This document shows positions 59,671-64,000 of a stretch of 64,000 nucleotides of DNA, one piece after another. Under the pieces are notes generated by a model. The model did not search any database. It was not told where the DNA came from and saw only the letters and a program-made list of their open reading frames with translations. Within the stretch, counting starts at the first letter, position 1, and every line of letters starts with the position of its first letter. The position numbers and the translations under genes were made by a program. Source of the DNA: VXRN01 sp963664365 (GTDB lineage Bacteria > Chloroflexota > Dehalococcoidia > Lucifugimonadales > UBA1123); the NCBI GenBank assembly GCA_963664365.1, contig OY761144.1, positions 1,116,001 to 1,180,000 on the forward strand, in the 5' to 3' direction.

Positions 59671-60066
59671 TCACGGTTGACGTTTCTCCTCTGCGATCTG
59701 GACCAAGTTGCCGCACGTATCGTCGAATACCGCGGTAATGACAGTCCCGAGGTCTGTTGGCGGCTGTACGAATCGCACGCCTCTTCCCTTGAGACGCTCG
59801 TGTTCGGCCTCGACGTCGTCGACGGCGAAGGAGGTAATGGGGATACCGTCCTCCACAAGCGCCCTCTTGTACGGGCGGACCGCGGGATGGTCATCAGGCT
59901 CAAGTACCAACTCCATCCCCTCCGGAGCCTCCTCCGATACAACGGTGATCCAGGCGTACTCTCCCAAGGGAATGTTGTGTTTTATCTGGAAGCCAAGCGT
60001 TTCCGTGTAAAAGCGAAGCGCCTTCTGTTGGTCATCTACGGGTACGCTGGCCAAGTGAATTCTCAT
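59671..60066 (-). CDS. VOC family (glyoxalase-like) protein
   Basis: A 131-residue protein of the vicinal oxygen chelate fold. It has the paired beta-alpha-beta units HLASVPVDDQQKALRFYTETLGFQIKHNIP and ITSFAVDDVEAEHERLKGRGVRFVQPP. The C-terminal TAVFDDTCGNLVQIAEE carries the second metal-ligand position. Members include glyoxalases, dioxygenases and resistance proteins. Its start overlaps the stop of the ArsR-type gene upstream (ATGA), so it is controlled by that regulator. The substrate is unknown. Confidence 0.88.
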   Translation of the reverse strand: MRIHLASVPVDDQQKALRFYTETLGFQIKHNIPLGEYAWITVVSEEAPEGMELVLEPDDHPAVRPYKRALVEDGIPITSFAVDDVEAEHERLKGRGVRFVQPPTDLGTVITAVFDDTCGNLVQIAEEKRQP

Positions 60067-60353
60067 CTCTCAGTTCCCCTTTCTTCTGTTGAGTTTGGCC
60101 AACGCTCCGCGATGGCCTTCAGCGGGCTGCTGTCGAACCAATGGAGCCTCGACCTTCCAACGCGCCTCGCGCGAACCAGCCCGGCGGCTTGCAAGACGTC
60201 CAGGTGTTGCGTGATCGCCTGCCGTGAAGAGTTGATGCCGTGCCTCATGGTTAGGCGTGCGCAGAGTTCGAAGAGCGACTGACCTGGCCGATCGACGAGC
60301 TCGTCCATGATGGCTCGCCTGGTTGGGTCAGCGATCGCACGATATACGTCCAA
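60063..60353 (-). CDS. ArsR-family transcriptional regulator
   Basis: A 96-residue winged-helix protein: VYRAIADPTRRAIMDELVDRPGQSLFELCARL followed by SRQAITQHLDVLQAAGLVRARRVGRSRLHWFD, the ArsR/SmtB-like DNA-binding pattern. No metal-binding CxC motif is seen in the recognition helix, so the inducer is probably not a metal. Translation starts at TTG (60353). It is autoregulated in all likelihood: its promoter contains an inverted repeat in the spacer (60401-60420). It is co-transcribed with the VOC gene. Confidence 0.9.
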   Translation of the reverse strand: MDVYRAIADPTRRAIMDELVDRPGQSLFELCARLTMRHGINSSRQAITQHLDVLQAAGLVRARRVGRSRLHWFDSSPLKAIAERWPNSTEERGTER

Positions 60354-60376
60354 AGGACCAGCCTAAGGCAGTGTTC

Positions 60377-60425
60377 GCTTGCATGTCAGGCCCGATTATA
60401 TGCAAGTGAGCGCTTGCATGTCAAC
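60377..60425 (-). promoter_or_regulatory. ArsR-VOC promoter with operator
   Basis: On the reverse strand TTGACA (60420-60425) and TATAAT (60396-60401) are separated by 18 bases, a consensus sigma-70 promoter. The spacer contains ATGCAAG-TGAGCG-CTTGCAT (60401-60420), a perfect 7-base inverted repeat. The word CGCTTGCATGTCA occurs twice in direct orientation 35 bases apart (60377-60389 and 60412-60424). A dimeric regulator bound there would block the polymerase. Confidence 0.85.
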
Positions 60426-60631
60426 TGTTCAACTTTAGTCGCCTCAGTTCTTCGGACTCCGGATCGCCAGTCCGTTCTCGTAGTCCGCGTCGAACTGCTG
60501 AAAAGAGATGTCGGGGTCTATCACGCTCCACCTCGACTGTGAAGATGGGGGAAGATTACCGGATTGGCGGGCATGGATAAACTTGACCGGCTTCGCGTCG
60601 TCACCGCATACTGCCATAGGAGCGTTTCAGA

Positions 60632-61144
60632 ATGGACATTAAGGAACATATCAGAGAGATTCCCGACTTCCCGACAGCCGGAATCCTCTTCAGAGACATC
60701 ACCCCGCTGCTCGGGCATCCCGAAGCGTTCAGATACGCGGTGGACCTGCTCGCCGCGCGGTTCGAGTCGGAGCGGTTAGACTCAATCGTCGCGATCGAGT
60801 CGAGAGGTTTCCTATTTGGCGCGCCGCTCGCCTACAGGCTGGGGCTGCCGCTGGTACCGGTGCGCAAGGAGGGAAAGCTGCCTTTCGACACCCACTCGGT
60901 GACCTACGCGCTGGAATACGGCTCGGACTCGCTCGAGGTCCACGTGGATGCCATTGACGCGGGGAGCCGTGCGCTGATCGTGGACGACCTGCTTGCGACG
61001 GGCGGGACGGCCTCCGCGACGGTTAACCTGGTCGAGCGCAGCGGAGGGAGCGTGGCGGGATTGGCGTTCGTGATCGAGTTGACGGATCTCGGAGGTCGGG
61101 AAGCGTTGGCCGGATACCGGGTCGAATCGCTGGTGACGTGGTAG
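60632..61144 (+). CDS. apt: Adenine phosphoribosyltransferase
   Basis: Purine salvage enzyme that makes AMP from adenine and PRPP. The 170-residue protein has IPDFPTAGILFRDITPLL (adenine-binding N-terminus), AIESRGFLFGAPLAYRLGLPLVPVRKEGKLP, and the PRPP motif ALIVDDLLATGGTA (114-127). The length and motif order are canonical. The ATG at 60632 has ATAGGAGC 11 bases upstream. It stands alone between the ArsR promoter and the ABC transporter genes. Confidence 0.96.
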   Translation: MDIKEHIREIPDFPTAGILFRDITPLLGHPEAFRYAVDLLAARFESERLDSIVAIESRGFLFGAPLAYRLGLPLVPVRKEGKLPFDTHSVTYALEYGSDSLEVHVDAIDAGSRALIVDDLLATGGTASATVNLVERSGGSVAGLAFVIELTDLGGREALAGYRVESLVTW

Positions 61145-61386
61145 CGGCCGCCCGCCGATTTCACGGGCGCGCCGCGTCAACCCTGAAGCGAATCTTCCGT
61201 ATTCTTGGCAATCTGCCCGGATACGCTTGACAACCGGAAGGCAAATGACATATCTTGACCCCCAACCGACCGGAGCCGGTTTAGCTACGTCTCCGGCCCG
61301 TGACATATCCGTCGGAATGCGCTCGAACCGACGGCCTTTGCGTATGAGAAGTCAGCGACTAGGGGCGCGAAAACCGGGAGGGCCTT

Positions 61387-62388
61387 ATGGCCAAGCTGCT
61401 AGAGATAAGTAACCTCACAACCCACTTCTTCACCCAGGATGGCGTCGTCAAAGCCGTCGATGGGATTAGCTACGACCTCGAAGAGGGTGAAGTCCTCGGC
61501 GTCGTGGGTGAGAGCGGATGCGGGAAGAGCGTCCACGCTCTTTCGATCATGCGCCTCGTCCCGTCTCCGCCGGGCCGCACCGTCGCCGGAGAAGTGGTCT
61601 TCGAAGGCGAAGACCTGTTGACGATGGACGACGCCGAGATGAGGAACATCCGGGGCAACCGCATCGCAATGGTGTTCCAGGAGCCGATGACATCGCTCAA
61701 TCCGGTGCTCACCATTGGAAGACAGCTAACCGAAACCTTGGAACTGCATCAGAAGATGACCAAGATGCAGGCCCGGGAGCGCGCAGCCGAGCTTCTCCAG
61801 ACAGTCGGAATACCGGACGCCGAACAGAGGTTGGTGGACTACCCACACCAGTTCAGCGGAGGTATGAGGCAGCGCGTCATGATAGCCATGGCGCTGAGCT
61901 GCAATCCGAAGCTGATAATCGCGGACGAGCCGACGACCGCGCTAGACGTGACCATTCAAGCGCAGATTCTGGAGCTAATGCAGGACTTGGCGCGGGACTT
62001 CGGCACCGCTATGATCATCATCACTCACAATCTGGGCGTCGTAGCGCGTTACGCGGACAACGTCAACGTCATGTACGCGGGCAAGATCATCGAGACCGGT
62101 TCGTCTCAGGAGATATACCACAATCCCAAGCATCCATACACTCTGGCCCTCCTCAATTCGGTTCCTAGGCTGGACGCCTCCGAGAGGATAAGGCTGGACG
62201 TGATCGAGGGGCTGCCTCCGGATCTCGTCAATCTAGCCGACGGCTGTTCTTTCGCGCCGAGGTGCAAGTACGTGTACGACAGGTGCATAGACGAGACGCC
62301 GGCGCTCGAAGACGCCTTGCCAGGACACACCACCGCCTGCTGGAGACATCATGAGCTTCAAGAACTCGCGGGCATAGCAAGCGACTAG
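61387..62388 (+). CDS. Oligopeptide/dipeptide ABC transporter ATPase, DppD/OppD-like
   Basis: A 333-residue peptide or nickel importer ATPase. It has Walker A GESGCGKS (41-48), the LNPVLTIGRQL Q-loop region, signature FSGGMRQRV, Walker B LIIADEPTTALD and the H-loop ITHNLGVV. The C-terminal oligopeptide-type extension carries the conserved cysteines in GCSFAPRCKYVYDRC and HTTACWRH. The start has GGGAGGG 6 bases upstream. The OppF-like partner starts 13 bases after its stop. Permease and binding-protein genes are not in the window. They may lie beyond, or these ATPases may serve permeases encoded elsewhere. Confidence 0.94.
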   Translation: MAKLLEISNLTTHFFTQDGVVKAVDGISYDLEEGEVLGVVGESGCGKSVHALSIMRLVPSPPGRTVAGEVVFEGEDLLTMDDAEMRNIRGNRIAMVFQEPMTSLNPVLTIGRQLTETLELHQKMTKMQARERAAELLQTVGIPDAEQRLVDYPHQFSGGMRQRVMIAMALSCNPKLIIADEPTTALDVTIQAQILELMQDLARDFGTAMIIITHNLGVVARYADNVNVMYAGKIIETGSSQEIYHNPKHPYTLALLNSVPRLDASERIRLDVIEGLPPDLVNLADGCSFAPRCKYVYDRCIDETPALEDALPGHTTACWRHHELQELAGIASD

Positions 62389-62401
62389 GGGAGACAGGAC
62401 C

Positions 62402-63442
62402 ATGACGACCCACGCTGACACGAACGGAGCCGCCATGAACGGCTCGGAAACCCTCCTTGAGGTCAATAACCTCAAGATGTACTTCCCCGTCACCTCGGGG
62501 ATCATCTTCCAGCGAAAGATAGCCGACGTGAAAGCTGTCGACGACGTCAGCTTCACGATCAACCGGGGCGAGACCCTCGGTCTGGTGGGCGAAAGCGGGT
62601 GCGGCAAGACCACGACCGGACGCGCCATACTCCAGCTTTACAAGCCGACGGACGGCGACGTCATCTTCGAGGGCACGCGCCTCAACGATCTTGACGGCAA
62701 CAGCATGAGAGCCATGCGCCGCAAGATGCAGATCATCTTCCAGGACCCGTATGGCTCGCTCAACCCCAGAATGACCTGCGGCGACATCGTCGGCGAGCCG
62801 CTGATCGTTCACAAGCTCACCGGCTCCAAGAGCGAGTACAGGGACCGCATAACAGAGCTCCTCCAGGTCGTCGGACTCAACCCGTACATGGCAGATCGTT
62901 ATCCGCACGAGTTCAGCGGCGGCCAGCGGCAGCGCATCGGCATAGCTCGCGCTCTCGCGGTCAACCCCAGCTTCATCGTCTGCGACGAGCCTGTTTCGGC
63001 CCTCGACGTCTCGATTCAGGCGCAGGTGATCAACCTGCTCGAAGACCTGCAGTCCCAGTTCGGACTCACGTACCTGTTCATCGCGCACGACCTCTCGGTG
63101 GTGCGTCACATCTCCGATAGGGTTGCGGTCATGTACCTCGGCCACATCGTGGAGATCGCCGACCGAAACGAGCTCTACGACAACCCGTTGCACCCCTACA
63201 CGAGGGCGCTGCTCTCGGCGGTTCCGATCCCGGACCCGATAGTCGAAGCGCAGCGAGAGCGAATCATCCTGGCCGGAGACGTTCCCAGCCCGATGGCCCC
63301 GCCCGCCGGATGCGTCTTCCACACCCGCTGCCCGGTTGCCGTCGATGACTGCCAGCTAGAGATGCCTGAACTGCGAGAAATCTCCCCAGGACACTGGGTA
63401 TCCTGCATCCAGGTCGAAGGTTGGGAAGCGGCCCACGCCTAG
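62402..63442 (+). CDS. Oligopeptide/dipeptide ABC transporter ATPase, DppF/OppF-like
   Basis: A 346-residue second ATPase of the pair. It has Walker A GESGCGKT, IIFQDPYGSLNPRMT in the Q loop, signature FSGGQRQRIG, Walker B FIVCDEPVSALD and FIAHDLSVV. The C-terminal extension VFHTRCPVAVDDC marks the peptide transporter group. The two ATPases form the heterodimer that drives import of di- or oligopeptides through two membrane subunits. The ribosome binding site is GGGGAG. Its stop codon overlaps by 4 bases the stop of the convergent hydrolase gene. Confidence 0.94.
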   Translation: MTTHADTNGAAMNGSETLLEVNNLKMYFPVTSGIIFQRKIADVKAVDDVSFTINRGETLGLVGESGCGKTTTGRAILQLYKPTDGDVIFEGTRLNDLDGNSMRAMRRKMQIIFQDPYGSLNPRMTCGDIVGEPLIVHKLTGSKSEYRDRITELLQVVGLNPYMADRYPHEFSGGQRQRIGIARALAVNPSFIVCDEPVSALDVSIQAQVINLLEDLQSQFGLTYLFIAHDLSVVRHISDRVAVMYLGHIVEIADRNELYDNPLHPYTRALLSAVPIPDPIVEAQRERIILAGDVPSPMAPPAGCVFHTRCPVAVDDCQLEMPELREISPGHWVSCIQVEGWEAAHA

Positions 63443-64000
63443 ATTCCCCGGCGCAGACGCTCCATCTCCACCGCGCACCATAAGGCGAGGTTGCCTGTCC
63501 GGTCGTCCTGACCGAACTCGGCCGCCCGGTCCAGGTAGAACCGCCTGTCGTTCACCGCTCCCGTGCCGGTGCAGCCATCGACTACGTGACCGTCCATGCC
63601 GACCCGTTCAGACGCCGCGCTCCAAAGGCTGTCCGCGAATTCCCTATACGAGTCGTCCAGCCAGCCGAGCCTGAGTCCCCTGGCGACTGCGTAGCCGACC
63701 ATGCAGACCGCCGTCAGTTCTTGGTATGACCCCGGAAAGTCCAAAAGCTGGCACAGCATACCCGACGGTCTCTGAAGCCGCCTGATCGCGTCTATGTGCC
63801 GCCTGTGCATCGAGATGAGGCGCTCCCTGTGCGGATGGTCTTCCGGCAGAAACGTCAGCGTCTCGGCGTATCCGAGCGCAGCGAACCCGTTCCCTCGGCC
63901 CCAGCAGTGAGGCGCTGATCGACAGTGCCGGAACAGCCCGTCGTCCTGCTGAATGTCCGCGCTCAGCAGGAAATGCGTCTGAACATCGAGAAAATAGTCG
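63439..64000 (-). CDS. GH88/GH105-type glycosyl hydrolase (partial, N-terminus beyond the window)
   Basis: The frame is open to the right edge (187 codons seen including the stop), so the gene continues outside. The visible part has CWGRGNGFAALGYAETLTFLPEDHPHRERL, RRLQRPSGMLCQLLDFPGSYQELTAVCMVGYAVARGLRLGWLD and ends near RAAEFGQDDRTGNLALWCAVEMERL. This matches the alpha/alpha-barrel of unsaturated rhamnogalacturonyl/glucuronyl hydrolases (YteR/YesR-like). They cleave disaccharides left by polysaccharide lyases, consistent with use of pectin- or ulvan-like sugars. The catalytic residues cannot all be checked in this fragment. Confidence 0.8.
   Translation of the reverse strand, partial: DYFLDVQTHFLLSADIQQDDGLFRHCRSAPHCWGRGNGFAALGYAETLTFLPEDHPHRERLISMHRRHIDAIRRLQRPSGMLCQLLDFPGSYQELTAVCMVGYAVARGLRLGWLDDSYREFADSLWSAASERVGMDGHVVDGCTGTGAVNDRRFYLDRAAEFGQDDRTGNLALWCAVEMERLRRGI

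Overview
The window is high-GC bacterial DNA, densely coding on both strands, with two tRNA genes and no rRNA, CRISPR array or intact insertion sequence. The gene content suggests a Chloroflexota bacterium, probably near Dehalococcoidia/SAR202. The reasons are the paired polytopic proteins of the DUF2298 ('YYY') and TIGR03663 types, the small DUF6504 and DUF5679 proteins, and surface proteins held by a C-terminal membrane helix behind Thr-Pro stalks instead of a sortase motif. This placement is inference from gene families, not a phylogeny.

Layout. 0-8 kb: threonine synthase (followed by the first codons of a possible small downstream gene), tRNA-Ser(GCT), a long ribosome hibernation factor, glyA, a solitary Cas4-like nuclease, tRNA-Leu(CAA), a Fic protein, an atypical short-chain dehydrogenase and ftsY. 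8-15.3 kb: a four-gene membrane/glycan cassette (DUF2298, TIGR03663, flippase-like protein, FAD oxidoreductase). 15.3-20 kb: an alpha/beta hydrolase, a stalked surface protein, moaA and an RdgB/HAM1 pyrophosphatase. 20.1-29.7 kb: one gene of about 3,185 codons encoding a giant fibronectin-III/cadherin surface protein. 29.9-37.4 kb: surE, ribF, tyrS, small zinc-ribbon and DUF6504 proteins, a dienelactone hydrolase, a DUF7662-like/PIN gene pair, a classical SDR, ferritin and a retropepsin-like protein. 37.6-41.5 kb: two acyl-CoA dehydrogenase genes (the second lacks its C-terminal domain), moeA and a winged-helix-like hypothetical, the last three translationally coupled.

41.6-50 kb looks like an accessory island. 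It holds a 1,665-residue single-chain restriction enzyme (Mrr-like nuclease, SF2 helicase, N6-adenine methyltransferase, C-terminal recognition region; Type ISP / LlaGI-like). Downstream are several dispersed repeats, a two-helix membrane protein with an EGR-repeat tail, an unknown protein with a leaderless-type promoter, and a Uma2-type nuclease. A cut-off copy of the promoter and start of a Uma2-type gene lies between them. 50-64 kb returns to ordinary genes: ilvE, two membrane proteins, a reverse-strand replication operon (rplI, dnaB, a DnaD-like gene and an unusual double-AAA+ DnaC-like loader), a second EGR-tail membrane protein, an aldo/keto reductase, ychF and a DUF1232 protein, an ArsR-VOC operon with a clear autoregulatory promoter/operator, apt, two oligopeptide ABC transporter ATPases, and a partial GH88/105-type hydrolase at the right edge.

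The most notable points are the single-chain restriction enzyme and its repeat-rich surroundings, the giant adhesin, the tandem-AAA+ loader beside dnaB, and the DUF7662-PIN pair. Functions are family-level readings from motifs; none was tested by database search.
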